A DNA stretch of 64,000 nt from Chitinophagaceae bacterium UBA1930 (GCA_002337145.1 DDFK01000002.1:1176866-1240865), one strand, 5' to 3'. Counted from the stretch's first letter, positions 16,403-25,232 are shown. The notes: generated by a model not told the origin, from the letters alone. Made by a program: numbers and translations.

Positions 16403-17208
16403 ACCGTTATGTAGTATTGATTGTCTTTTTTTTGATTGCCCAAAAAATAAACGCACAAGAGCTGTTCGTTTATACGGAGCCCGCCAGTAACATGCCCGCA
16501 AAGTCAATAGGCGCAAGGCTTACCAATACCTGGATGAGAGAAAGTGGTACTGGCAAAACCAATTATCATTTATTGCCCGAAGTGATGCTTGGTATTAATA
16601 AGCAGTGGATGTTTCATGCAGAAGGCTTTATAAGCAACCGCAACGGCAACCTGTCTGCCGAAGGCGTGGGCTTTTATACCAAGTACCGCTTCCTGAGTGT
16701 GGACAATGTGCATAGCCATTTTAGGATGGCAGGTTTTGCACGTTACAGCATCAACAATAGCGACATACACCAGGAAGAAATTGAAACCAATGCACACAAC
16801 AGTGGTTACGAACTGGGTGCTATTGCTACACAGTTGTTAAACAAAGTTGCATTGTCCGCTTCCGTTAGCTATGAAAAAGCGGTTGACAATGGTAATGATA
16901 ATAAGTTTCCTATTGGTCAGTCCAATCGTGCAGTTAATTATACTTTGTCTGTAGGTAAGCTTATGCTGCCCAAAGCATATAGAAATTACAACCAGTTAAA
17001 CTTGAACCTGATGGTGGAACTGTTGGGACAGACTTTGGGCAATGGCAAATCGTTCCTGGATATGGCACCCGCTGCACAGTTGATTATAAACAGCCAGGCA
17101 AGAATTGATTTCAGTTACCGGAAACAGTTATACAGCGATGTATTGCGTACCGCCCCCAATGGCTTTTTGTTGCGGCTGGAGTACACATTCTTTAATGTAT
17201 GGAAATAA
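16399..17208 (+). CDS. Outer membrane beta-barrel protein of the metal cluster
   Basis: The start at ATG 16399 overlaps the TlpA stop by four bases and gives 269 residues with a signal peptide (VVLIVFFLIAQKINAQ). The rest consists of alternating amphipathic strands rich in Tyr, Asn and Gly, ending in FLLRLEYTFFNVWK, as beta-barrels do. I know similar proteins in Bacteroidota metal-resistance neighbourhoods but not a defined function. As last gene of the HYC_CC_PP/HMA/TlpA run it may form an outer membrane passage or sensor. A terminator starts two bases after the stop. Confidence 0.6.
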   Translation: MNRYVVLIVFFLIAQKINAQELFVYTEPASNMPAKSIGARLTNTWMRESGTGKTNYHLLPEVMLGINKQWMFHAEGFISNRNGNLSAEGVGFYTKYRFLSVDNVHSHFRMAGFARYSINNSDIHQEEIETNAHNSGYELGAIATQLLNKVALSASVSYEKAVDNGNDNKFPIGQSNRAVNYTLSVGKLMLPKAYRNYNQLNLNLMVELLGQTLGNGKSFLDMAPAAQLIINSQARIDFSYRKQLYSDVLRTAPNGFLLRLEYTFFNVWK

Positions 17209-17210
17209 AT

Positions 17211-17245
17211 AGAAAGGGTAGGCTTGTGGCTTACCCTTTCTTTAT
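17211..17245. terminator. Bidirectional terminator
   Basis: AGAAAGGGTA (17211-17220) pairs with TACCCTTTCT (17232-17241), with T-rich sequence beyond. It separates the plus-strand metal cluster from the convergent amidohydrolase. Confidence 0.7.
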
Positions 17246-19002
17246 CAAGACAAGAAATTAATTGGATTATACCTTGCTATAGCATCAAGCTCGGTTTCGC
17301 TTAAAGCTGCTTGCAAATAGGCCAGCATTTCCTTTTCGCTTTTATGGTTACGTACCACATAGAAATCGGTACCAAACAATACCCGCTGTTGCAGCACGGG
17401 GTGTTGTAATGTCTGCTTCAACAAAGGGAAGATAGCGGGTTCATGTACTATATAACTGATATCCGCATACAGGTTGGGATACTGCAACATCATGCTGCGT
17501 ATAATGGTGTACCAATCCACGTTTTTCCAAACCTGTTCCAGCGTAAACATAGAGTTGTCAATGCCGCCTTCTTTAATAAAAACAATGCCTTGGTTGGGTT
17601 TACGCATCAATTGATTGGCAAAGTTATCGCGGTCGTTTTCAAAAAATTTCTGCCACTCATCGTCCCCACCAAAATGCCCAAAGCAAAGTTTTAAATGCGA
17701 TAGGTTATGCTGCAATGGGGTGTCATCGTTTGTATAGCCAAATAGCTCTTGTACGGCTTTGCCTGTGTTTTTAATAATGGTACGCAACAGTTTTTCTTCT
17801 GTTAGGCACAGGTAATTCAACGGGTGGGTAAAATTGTTGATGAAGTCCACATTTTTTAGCTCAGGCAAAAGCATGGGCTCCAAAACCCTATTGCCGGCAG
17901 ACTGCTTGAATACCGGGTGATAATCCCAGTCTTTTGTTTTTGTGCCCCTGTAAAAAATAGTGCCCCGTATGGCATGTGTAAGTATGGGTATATGATTATC
18001 TGCTGCATACTTCCACAACGGCAGCAATGTTTCATCAAAAGGGTAGTAGCCTAAGGCCGGGTATATTTTAAAGCCACTGAATTTTTCTTTCTCCAGGTAA
18101 TCCTTAATAAAACAGTCATTCAGCTCTACTGTGCCTGGTGTGTTGCTTTTCCAGTCAAAGAATACTTGTTTGCCAACAGTTTTTCTTCTTGGGTCAACAA
18201 ATATAAAAGGGTAAACACAGTCCTTATACTTCTTGTTGCGTTTAATGGCTGCCAATTCCTTCATTTGCGTTTCATAGTTACCAGCAGCGGATGTAGGGCC
18301 GGCATCCATAAATTCCATATCCATAGGCAATAGCACAAAGCCCGTACCCGTTGGGTATTGGTCCTTTAATTTGATGAAGATCCTTGCCTGTTGTTTATAA
18401 TAGGCAAACCGCCCAATGTTGATGTACCGGGCCATGAACTGCAATGTCTTTTCATTGGGCAGTATGCTTAAAAAGCTCCACATTTTCTTTACCAGGAACA
18501 GCAGCATCTTTCTTCCCCATGCTATAAAGAAAATAGTAAACAGAACAATGGCCAGCTTCACTATAAAACAATGTGGCAGCCATAGCAAGTGCCTTTCCTT
18601 TAACCAGATAACCACTCCCGAAATGGCATCCCTTGTTTGAGGATCTGGTTTTATGAAAAGATGTGTAAGCCAATTAAAAACATACACAATGGCATGATAG
18701 GAAATAACAAAATTGATGAGTGTAACAACAAACTTTATGATAGTATGCCGTAAAAGAAAGGAACGGTACCGGTAAACAATAAGCTGCAACTGCCTGCACC
18801 ACCACTGGTACTTCCATTGTGTGGGGCTTGATTTGCCCAGGTACCACCATCTGCACAACTTAAGTATAAACGGTATGGTAAGCCACTTATAAAATGGGTA
18901 AGGCAAAAAGGTCTTGGCCAGATAAGGCGGAATATTCTCACCAATAAAAATATGCGTATGGCAATTGATGATTGGCGGCTTAGTGTTGGTTGGTAAACTC
19001 AT
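17245..19002 (-). CDS. Amidohydrolase family protein with an internal membrane segment
   Basis: This 585-residue protein begins with the metal-binding HxH of amidohydrolases (His15, His17 in INCHTHIF). The rest of the barrel resumes only about 180 residues later. From there it shows a substrate/metal-site run: FSGFKIYPALGYYP, a later His in PILTHAIRG, CFGHFGGDDEW, and LFGTDFYV with the final catalytic Asp. The order fits the Amidohydro_2 (PF04909) fold. Between the HxH and the barrel lies an insert with many Trp and Phe residues and two predicted membrane spans (about 88-116 and 138-170). Both ends of the enzyme would then lie on the same side of the inner membrane. The substrate is unknown. 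It is not in an operon. Confidence 0.72.
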   Translation of the reverse strand: MSLPTNTKPPIINCHTHIFIGENIPPYLAKTFLPYPFYKWLTIPFILKLCRWWYLGKSSPTQWKYQWWCRQLQLIVYRYRSFLLRHTIIKFVVTLINFVISYHAIVYVFNWLTHLFIKPDPQTRDAISGVVIWLKERHLLWLPHCFIVKLAIVLFTIFFIAWGRKMLLFLVKKMWSFLSILPNEKTLQFMARYINIGRFAYYKQQARIFIKLKDQYPTGTGFVLLPMDMEFMDAGPTSAAGNYETQMKELAAIKRNKKYKDCVYPFIFVDPRRKTVGKQVFFDWKSNTPGTVELNDCFIKDYLEKEKFSGFKIYPALGYYPFDETLLPLWKYAADNHIPILTHAIRGTIFYRGTKTKDWDYHPVFKQSAGNRVLEPMLLPELKNVDFINNFTHPLNYLCLTEEKLLRTIIKNTGKAVQELFGYTNDDTPLQHNLSHLKLCFGHFGGDDEWQKFFENDRDNFANQLMRKPNQGIVFIKEGGIDNSMFTLEQVWKNVDWYTIIRSMMLQYPNLYADISYIVHEPAIFPLLKQTLQHPVLQQRVLFGTDFYVVRNHKSEKEMLAYLQAALSETELDAIARYNPINFLS

Positions 19003-19116
19003 AATGAAGATATGGTTTATGTAAGGTAATGCTTTTGGTTAAGCAATGCCAGATGCATTTGGCTGCAATAAACCTAGTAAGAAAACCCGGAAAGGCATAG
19101 CGTAGAAGTACGGAAA

Positions 19117-19165
19117 AAAGAGCCATTGCTTATTGATGTTACTGTCAACAAACAATGGCTCTTTT
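19117..19165 (-). terminator. Hairpin terminator after the nitroreductase gene
   Basis: AAAAGAGCCATTG (19117-19129) pairs with CAATGGCTCTTTT (19153-19165) around a 23-base loop. It lies 26 bases past the minus-strand stop. The rest of the gap 19003-19116 shows nothing I can name. Confidence 0.6.
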
Positions 19166-19190
19166 ATACATATTGCTGTAAATGGAAAAA

Positions 19191-19772
19191 TTATTTGTGC
19201 CAGGTAATCTTGTCGGCTAATGCAATTTTTCTTTGACCAGTAATTTTTTCGTCGGCATAACCCAGGAACAGGAAGCCCAAAATATCATCATCTTCACTTA
19301 GTTGAAAATGCTGTTTCATGGCTGTGTGCAATACCATGCCACCTGTGCTCCAAAGCGTAGCAATATCCAGGGCAGTTGCACCCAACAATATGTTTTGGAT
19401 GGCACAGGATACCGCAGCAGTTTCTTCCATTACAGGTATTTTACCATTGCTGCGTTTCATGATGCATACAATAATATGAGAAGCCTTGGCACCATTGGCT
19501 ATAATGCCGTCATACTTGCCCTGCATGAACTTTTCTTCACTCGTATTTGCTTTGTACAAATCGGCATGCAGCTTACTGAACGCCGCAACTTTATCGCCTG
19601 CAAAAACCACAAAACGCCAAGGTTCGGAATAGGTATGTGTAGGGGCCCAATCGGCCAACTGCAACAACTGCTCAATTTGCTCATCGGGTATTTTTGCACC
19701 ATTCATCAATGCTGGCTTGGTGCTTCTTCTTTGCTCTATGATACTGGAAAGGACGGAAAAATTATTGCTCAT
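19191..19772 (-). CDS. Nitroreductase family protein (YdjA-like)
   Basis: A 193-residue FMN-dependent oxidoreductase of the nitroreductase superfamily. The N-terminal IIEQRRSTKPALMNGAKIPD carries the conserved RRS FMN-phosphate site. The middle shows ADWAPTHTYSEPWRFVVFAG (the SxxPWRF motif) and the C-terminal half has IQNILLGATALDIATLWSTG and GFLFLGYADE. Length and motifs match the short YdjA-type subgroup. The natural substrate is unknown; reduction of quinones or nitro compounds is typical. It is monocistronic with its own terminator. Confidence 0.88.
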   Translation of the reverse strand: MSNNFSVLSSIIEQRRSTKPALMNGAKIPDEQIEQLLQLADWAPTHTYSEPWRFVVFAGDKVAAFSKLHADLYKANTSEEKFMQGKYDGIIANGAKASHIIVCIMKRSNGKIPVMEETAAVSCAIQNILLGATALDIATLWSTGGMVLHTAMKQHFQLSEDDDILGFLFLGYADEKITGQRKIALADKITWHK

Positions 19773-19864
19773 ATTTTTTATTATGCAGCAAAGAAAACAT
19801 ATACCGCTATAGTGTGTTTACGGTTAAGGATAAATCATGTAAGGGCAATAAAATAAGACTGGGG

Positions 19865-21019
19865 TTAATGTCTTGTGTTCTGGTCTTCCTGTGGCTTATA
19901 TTGTATCATTACCTTGGCATTACGCTGCTCGTCAGAAGTCAGGAAAACACTGTAACGTTTCTTGCCCGCAGTAACCGTCATTAAAGAAGTATTGGGTGGT
20001 ATCTCGCCAAGGTTGTCTGCAACCATTATAAATTCATGTGTAGGGTGCTCCGCATCCACTTTTATTTTCACTACCAAAGGCGTACCGCTCAGCCTGCCAT
20101 GCGGAATTACCAGGTCGCCATTATGGTACACCGAAATGGTATCATTGTCAATTTCACCGTTATCATACAATGCCACTTCTATTTCGCCTTCATCAACATA
20201 CAAGGTCTTAACCAGGTTATTGGTACGTTCCGTCAATTCCTTCGCCAATGGCTTGGCTGGTGGGGGCACCATATTGTTTCCGGTTACATGATCTGTTTTG
20301 CTTTCTTCGGTACTTTCAGTAGTCTCTGTTTTGATCCTGTTTCCGTCCTTCTGTTTTTTGGGTACCAACGCATCCTCCGCACCCGGTTTGTATTTTGTCT
20401 TGGGGACTATTGCCGTATTTTTTTTACCAGTATTGTTATCCTGTTTCTTAGGTACAACCGGACTAAGTGGGCTAATCAAATTCTTCCTTACAGTGCCGTT
20501 TTCTGGTTTTGCAGGGGTAGGGGTGGATGGCTTCTTCAAAAAATCCTCTTTCTCAAAATCGCTTTCCGGCACTTTTTCAAGGTACACTGTACCGCTGCCG
20601 CAATCCTCCTTATTCTTCATGTTAGTGCTTGTAAATGTGCCGGTTAATGTTTCCTTATTGCCAACCTTCGCATACTCAAGGTTACAGGTCATCATGCACG
20701 GCTCGCTAAAATCCTCAATTTTCAGCTCAAGCATTTTCAGTTCCTTAATCAATACATTATTGGTACCCTTGGTATAAATGCCCTGCAGCGAAGTCTTGCC
20801 ATAAAATACCGTAGTCTTATACGAATAGGTAACGCCCTGCAAAGCATTGTTCACCAACTGGTTCAGTTGAATCTCGTACTTATAGCGGTCCTGGATGGTA
20901 ATGCCATATAAGGCACTGTACTGTTTCTGTACAAAACTGCCCCTCCATATACCGGTAAGTTTCTGGGCACTGGCAAACGAACAGAACAGTAAAAGAATGA
21001 GGGTACATTTCAATCTCAT
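19865..21019 (-). CDS. Secreted protein of unknown function (Bacteroidota-type)
   Basis: This 384-residue protein has a signal peptide (MRLKCTLILLLFCSFASAQ). Two globular parts are joined by a low-complexity linker. The N-terminal part (about 20-155) is lipocalin-like in its strand pattern (KLTGIWRGSFVQK), with a few Cys. The linker (about 155-255) is rich in Lys, Pro, Thr and Glu. The C-terminal part (about 260-375) contains VALYDNGEIDNDTISVYHNG and HEFIMVADNLGEIPPNTSLM, a pattern I have seen in many secreted Chitinophagaceae proteins of unknown role. No catalytic motif is evident. It is transcribed divergently from thrS. Confidence 0.65.
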   Translation of the reverse strand: MRLKCTLILLLFCSFASAQKLTGIWRGSFVQKQYSALYGITIQDRYKYEIQLNQLVNNALQGVTYSYKTTVFYGKTSLQGIYTKGTNNVLIKELKMLELKIEDFSEPCMMTCNLEYAKVGNKETLTGTFTSTNMKNKEDCGSGTVYLEKVPESDFEKEDFLKKPSTPTPAKPENGTVRKNLISPLSPVVPKKQDNNTGKKNTAIVPKTKYKPGAEDALVPKKQKDGNRIKTETTESTEESKTDHVTGNNMVPPPAKPLAKELTERTNNLVKTLYVDEGEIEVALYDNGEIDNDTISVYHNGDLVIPHGRLSGTPLVVKIKVDAEHPTHEFIMVADNLGEIPPNTSLMTVTAGKKRYSVFLTSDEQRNAKVMIQYKPQEDQNTRH

Positions 21020-21094
21020 AGGGCAAATCTACAAACGCAATTTAATGTAACCTATCAAAGAAGCGTTAAGGTTTTTTTGGTGGGCTGCATTTAT

Positions 21095-21102
21095 TACATT
21101 TG
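21095..21102 (+). promoter_or_regulatory. -7 box of thrS
   Basis: TACATTTG fits the Bacteroidota -7 consensus TAnnTTTG exactly. A TTTG at 21076-21079 is closer than the usual -33 spacing, so only the -7 element is claimed. The predicted leader is about 30 bases. Confidence 0.5.
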
Positions 21103-21138
21103 CCATCCTAATAAAAATAGATTAGCGAAGAATTGAGT

Positions 21139-23076
21139 ATGATCAACATTAGTTTTCCGGATGGAGCAGTAAGGCAATACGAAAGTGGCGTAACTGCATT
21201 AGATGTGGCCAAATCCATCAGCGAAGGATTGGCCCGTAAAGTTTTAGCAGCAAATGTGAATGGCGAGGTATGGGATGCAACACGCCCCATAACGGGCGAT
21301 GCAGCATTGAAACTGGTTACCTGGGACGATACGGATGGCAAATCGACCTTTTGGCACTCTTCTGCACACTTGATGGCAGAGGCGGTGGAAAGCAAGTTCC
21401 CCGGAGCAAAATTCTGGGTAGGACCTGCTATTGACAAAGGCTTTTATTACGATATTGATTTGGGCGACAATAAGCTGACCGAAGAGGACCTGCTTGGTTT
21501 GGAAAAGAAGATGAATGAGCTGGCTAACCAGAAAAACAGTTTCGTCCGTACCGAAAAATCAAAGGCTGATGCTGTTGCCTATTTCTCCGAAAAAGGCGAT
21601 GAATACAAACTTGACCTGTTGCAGAACCTGGAAGATGGCAACATTACTTTCTATACGCAGGGCGGCTTTACCGACCTGTGCCGTGGCCCGCATATACCCA
21701 ATACTGGTTTCATAAAAGCCATTAAGTTAATGAGCATTGCGGGTGCTTACTGGAAAGGTGATGAGAAGAATAAGCAGCTTACAAGGATTTACGGTGTTAC
21801 TTTCCCCAACCAGAAAGAGCTGGACGAATACCTGGCCATGCTGGAAGAAGCCAAGAAACGTGACCACCGCAAACTGGGTAAGGAACTTGGCATTTATACC
21901 ATGAACGATGACATTGGAGCAGGCTTGGTGTTATGGATGCCCAATGGTACCGTTATTATTGAAGAGTTGGAAAAACTGGCAAAGGAAACGGAAGAAGATG
22001 CAGGCTACAAACGTGTGGTAACGCCACATATAGCCAAAGAAAACCTGTACCTAACAAGCGGACACTTGCCTTACTATGCAGATAGTATGTTTCCACCAAT
22101 GGAAATGGATGGCGAGAAGTATTACCTAAAGGCAATGAACTGCCCGCATCACCATAAAATATTTGATGCAGAACTGAAAAGCTACCGCGACCTTCCTTAC
22201 CGTTTGGCCGAATATGGTACCTGCTACCGTTACGAGCAAAGTGGTGAGCTGTTTGGGTTAATGCGTGTACGTTGCCTGCACATGAACGATGCACACATCT
22301 ATTGCAGCAAGGAGCAGTTTGCCCAGGAGTTCAAAGCGGTAAACGATATGTACCTTAAATATTTTAAGATATTTGGTATCGAGAAATACGTAATGCGTTT
22401 GAGCCTGCACGATCCCGAAAAACTTGGTCAGAAATATGTGAACGAACCAGAACTTTGGCTGGAAACCGAGGCATTGGTTAGAAACGTATTGATTGAAACA
22501 GGTGTGCCTTTTGTGGAAGTAAAAGGTGAAGGTGCATTTTATGGCCCTAAAATAGACGTACAGATTTGGAGTGCAATTGGCAGGGAATTTACGCTTGCAA
22601 CCAATCAGGTTGACTTTGCACAGTCACGCAGCTTCAAATTGTCGTTTACCAATAAGGACAACGAGCCGGAAATTCCATTGATCATACATCGTGCACCTTT
22701 GGGTACGCATGAACGTTTTATTGGCTTTTTACTGGAACACTATGCTGGTAAATTCCCCGTTTGGTTGGCTCCGCAACAAGTAAGGATATTGCCTATCAGC
22801 GACAAGTTCATGGATTATGCACATGAAGTGAAAGCCAAGCTGCGTAAGCATCGTGTAAGGGTAGAGATAGACGAGCGTCAGGAAAAGATAGGCAAAAAGA
22901 TCCGTGAGGCAGAACTGGACCGTGTACCTTATATGCTGGTAATTGGCGAAAAAGAAGCAAACGAAGGCAAGCTTTCGCTACGCAGGCAGGGCAAGGGCGA
23001 CCTGGGCCAGCAAACAGTGGACGAATTCGTGAATTTGATTGTGGACGAAATAGTAAACCGTAAATCGGGAGAATAA
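21139..23076 (+). CDS. thrS: Threonyl-tRNA synthetase
   Basis: This class II synthetase charges tRNA-Thr. At 645 residues it is full length. The N-terminal TGS domain (about 1-61; INISFPDGAVRQYESGVTAL) is followed by the editing SAD domain (HSSAHLMAEAV). The catalytic core has motif 2 (LPYRLAEYGTCYRYEQSG) and the zinc ligands Cys in AMNCPHHH, His in NDAHIYC and a later His. The C-terminal part is an anticodon-binding domain (QVRILPISDKFMDYAHEV). A TTG at 21133 is also open, but ATG 21139 matches usual N-termini. A small coiled-coil protein gene and infC follow closely, forming one transcript. Confidence 0.96.
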   Translation: MINISFPDGAVRQYESGVTALDVAKSISEGLARKVLAANVNGEVWDATRPITGDAALKLVTWDDTDGKSTFWHSSAHLMAEAVESKFPGAKFWVGPAIDKGFYYDIDLGDNKLTEEDLLGLEKKMNELANQKNSFVRTEKSKADAVAYFSEKGDEYKLDLLQNLEDGNITFYTQGGFTDLCRGPHIPNTGFIKAIKLMSIAGAYWKGDEKNKQLTRIYGVTFPNQKELDEYLAMLEEAKKRDHRKLGKELGIYTMNDDIGAGLVLWMPNGTVIIEELEKLAKETEEDAGYKRVVTPHIAKENLYLTSGHLPYYADSMFPPMEMDGEKYYLKAMNCPHHHKIFDAELKSYRDLPYRLAEYGTCYRYEQSGELFGLMRVRCLHMNDAHIYCSKEQFAQEFKAVNDMYLKYFKIFGIEKYVMRLSLHDPEKLGQKYVNEPELWLETEALVRNVLIETGVPFVEVKGEGAFYGPKIDVQIWSAIGREFTLATNQVDFAQSRSFKLSFTNKDNEPEIPLIIHRAPLGTHERFIGFLLEHYAGKFPVWLAPQQVRILPISDKFMDYAHEVKAKLRKHRVRVEIDERQEKIGKKIREAELDRVPYMLVIGEKEANEGKLSLRRQGKGDLGQQTVDEFVNLIVDEIVNRKSGE

Positions 23077-23091
23077 TATTATTTTTACTAC

Positions 23092-23376
23092 ATGACAGGT
23101 ACACAGACCTTGAAGATTTACGAAATTTTACACCGGCATTTTAAAAACGAAGCCGATGCAAAAAACGTTGTTCAGGAACTTGAAACCGTCATAGACAATA
23201 AATTTATAGATAAAAAAGAATCATTGGCAACAAAAGAAGACATATCATTGATAAGGCAAGATGTATTGAAATTTCAGGTAGATGTTGAAAAAAGGTTTAA
23301 TCAAACAATTGTCTGGATTGCGAGTACAGGTATTGCCATTGTAGGATTGATAGTCGCATTTATAAAACTTAAATAG
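23092..23376 (+). CDS. Small coiled-coil membrane protein (DUF1640/CCDC90-like)
   Basis: This 94-residue protein has a charged, helical N-terminal part (HFKNEADAKNVVQELETVID) and a middle coiled coil (ATKEDISLIRQDVLKFQVDV). It ends in one membrane segment (IVWIASTGIAIVGLIVAFIK) with a short basic tail. This resembles the bacterial relatives of the CCDC90/DUF1640 family; the function in bacteria is unknown. It lies 15 bases after thrS and 25 bases before infC, inside a translation operon where a membrane protein is unexpected. Confidence 0.65.
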   Translation: MTGTQTLKIYEILHRHFKNEADAKNVVQELETVIDNKFIDKKESLATKEDISLIRQDVLKFQVDVEKRFNQTIVWIASTGIAIVGLIVAFIKLK

Positions 23377-23401
23377 AAAATTTTTAACCAAATAAGTATT
23401 A

Positions 23402-23995
23402 ATGGCATTTCCACCAAGGCCCGGCGGGGGCAGATTTAACCCAAGGTTTCAAAGGCAGCAAGAGCCAGAACATCGTATCAACGAAAGGATCCGCGTACCG
23501 CAAGTACGTTTAGTAGGCGACAATGTAACAGTAGGTGTTTACCCAACACAAGAAGCATTGCGTATTGCACAGGACCTGGAACTGGATTTAGTAGAGATTT
23601 CACCACAAGCAGATCCGCCTGTATGTAAGGCGATAGATTATAAAAAATTCCTTTACGAAAAAAAGCGTAAAGAAAAGGAAATGAAAGCCAATGCCAAGCA
23701 AAGCGAGGTAAAGGAAGTTCGTTTTACACCAGGCACCGACGACCATGATTTTGACTTTAAGGCAAAACATGCAGAAGGTTTTTTAAAGGATGGCAACAAA
23801 GTAAAAGCCTATGTGCAATTTAAAGGTCGTGCTATCATGTTCAAGGAAAGGGGAGAATTGGTACTACTGAAATTTGCTGAACGGTTGGCAGAAGTTGGGC
23901 AACCAGAAGCCCTGCCAAAATTGGAAGGCAAGCGTATGTTCCTGATGCTTACACCTAAAACAGGCAAGAAGAAAAAAGAGGAAAAAACTCCTTAA
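23402..23995 (+). CDS. infC: Translation initiation factor IF-3
   Basis: IF-3 binds the 30S subunit, prevents early 50S joining and checks the initiation codon. This 197-residue protein shows both lobes. The N-terminal lobe has NERIRVPQVRLVGDNV, LDLVEISPQADPPVCKAIDY and KKFLYEKKRKEKE (linker). The C-terminal lobe has KEVRFTPGTDDHDFDFKAKH and KVKAYVQFKGRAIMFKERG. A basic tail ends the protein. In most bacteria infC is followed by rpmI and rplT; here a terminator and a convergent unrelated gene follow instead. Many infC genes use a rare start codon for autoregulation; this one uses ATG at 23402. Confidence 0.96.
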   Translation: MAFPPRPGGGRFNPRFQRQQEPEHRINERIRVPQVRLVGDNVTVGVYPTQEALRIAQDLELDLVEISPQADPPVCKAIDYKKFLYEKKRKEKEMKANAKQSEVKEVRFTPGTDDHDFDFKAKHAEGFLKDGNKVKAYVQFKGRAIMFKERGELVLLKFAERLAEVGQPEALPKLEGKRMFLMLTPKTGKKKKEEKTP

Positions 23996-23998
23996 TAC

Positions 23999-24030
23999 AA
24001 AAAAGGTTTCAAATAGTTGAAGCCTTTTTT
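23999..24030. terminator. Bidirectional terminator after infC
   Basis: AAAAAAGGTTTCAA (23999-24012) pairs with TTGAAGCCTTTTTT (24017-24030), one T-G pair, loop ATAG. It serves infC and the convergent plug-domain gene. Confidence 0.85.
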
Positions 24031-24037
24031 ATTTGTA

Positions 24038-24403
24038 TCACAAAATGTAATGGTCATTTTCGTACTCCTTTGGTTTGCAGAAATTGTTTTTGGGAACAAA
24101 GTCTGTTTGTTTTGTAGTAATGGCAATAACGCCATAAAATGCCCGTGAACCATACAGGGCAGTAGCTTTGGCATCTTTGAATATCTCTATCTTCTCAATC
24201 AATTTAACTTCAAGGGTATTCATTAAATGTGCAGCAAGCGAATCGTCTACAGGCTTCCCATTAATAACATACAAAGGCTGATTGCTGGAAGGCAAAGTGG
24301 AAACACAATGGAGCCTTACTGTAATGGGTGCAGTTGTATCGGCATTGTTTGCCCTTGCTGCAAAGCCACAAAACACAAACGATAAAAATAAAATTGCTTT
24401 CAT
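24038..24403 (-). CDS. Secreted stand-alone TonB-receptor plug-like protein
   Basis: A 121-residue protein with a signal peptide (MKAILFLSFVFCGFAARA). The rest corresponds to only the second half of a SusC-type plug domain. QPLYVINGKPVDDSLAAHL matches the plug phrase P(L/I)(Y/F)V(I/V)DG, and EKIEIFKDAKATALYGSRAF plus GVIAITTK matches the SusC signature around the A(T)ALYGSRA motif. No beta-barrel follows; a normal stop is reached at 24038 and the convergent infC ends 43 bases away. It may be a true small protein acting as a periplasmic partner of TonB-dependent systems, or a relic of a receptor gene. The intact signal peptide favours a real gene. Confidence 0.65.
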   Translation of the reverse strand: MKAILFLSFVFCGFAARANNADTTAPITVRLHCVSTLPSSNQPLYVINGKPVDDSLAAHLMNTLEVKLIEKIEIFKDAKATALYGSRAFYGVIAITTKQTDFVPKNNFCKPKEYENDHYIL

Positions 24404-24635
24404 GTCTTAAAAATAAAGCAAAATATTTAATCAGTCATTAGTTGAGTGAATGGCTTATTAAAGGCCGGATAAATATATCATATACAATCAGCTTCAACAA
24501 TGATCTGACAAACCAGTATTGATATTGTACCATCTGGCAGGTAGTCCTTCAAATTGGGTTGCTACTACATTAACAAGCCCTTCTTGCTTTCTGGCATGAT
24601 GATTGAAAAACCATCCGTTAAACAAATTAACCTTT

Positions 24636-25208
24636 ATGAAAAAGCTATTTTTTTCAACGCTCTTATTATCACTATTTGTTGTATCGGCCCATGCCCAAGG
24701 TTTTAGGTTGGGTGTAAAGGCAGGTGGTAACCTTACCAAAATTCAGGGACAGTCCTTTAACGACGGTTTCAAATTAGGCTACCAGGCAGGTGCCTTTATG
24801 GAATTGGATTTCAGCAAGACACTGGGCATACAGCCAGAGGTATTGTTTGGTCAAACACAAACCACCACTACTACTTTCAACGGCAACCTTTCGCCCAATA
24901 CCGATGCAAAACTTAATTACCTGTCCATTCCGCTTTTGTTAAGGATCAATGCAGGCAAGTTGCTTACTTTCCATGTTGGGCCACAATATGGTATCCTGTT
25001 AAACAATAGCAACACACTGTTGGCAAATGGTAAAGAGGCTTTTAAAAATGGCGATTTCTCCATGATTGGCGGTTTGCAACTGAACCTGAAAACACTCCGC
25101 ATTTATGGACGTTACAATATCGGCCTGTCCAATATCAACGACATCGACAACAAAGAATCCTGGAAAAGTCAACAAATACAATTAGGCATCGGTCTTAAAA
25201 TTATTTAA
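24636..25208 (+). CDS. Outer membrane beta-barrel protein (PorT/OMP_b-brl_2-like)
   Basis: The start at ATG 24636 gives 190 residues with a clean signal peptide (KKLFFSTLLLSLFVVSAHAQ); an upstream ATG at 24603 is less likely. The mature part begins FRLGVKAGGNLTKIQG, and then shows GYQAGAFMELDFSKTLGIQP and YLSIPLLLRINAGKLLTFHV. These are hallmark phrases of the eight-stranded barrels annotated as porin family or PorT in Bacteroidota. The ligand is unknown. It is alone, with a terminator 25 bases downstream. Confidence 0.8.
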   Translation: MKKLFFSTLLLSLFVVSAHAQGFRLGVKAGGNLTKIQGQSFNDGFKLGYQAGAFMELDFSKTLGIQPEVLFGQTQTTTTTFNGNLSPNTDAKLNYLSIPLLLRINAGKLLTFHVGPQYGILLNNSNTLLANGKEAFKNGDFSMIGGLQLNLKTLRIYGRYNIGLSNINDIDNKESWKSQQIQLGIGLKII

Positions 25209-25232
25209 TTTTTAGATGGTTGTTTCTTGATA

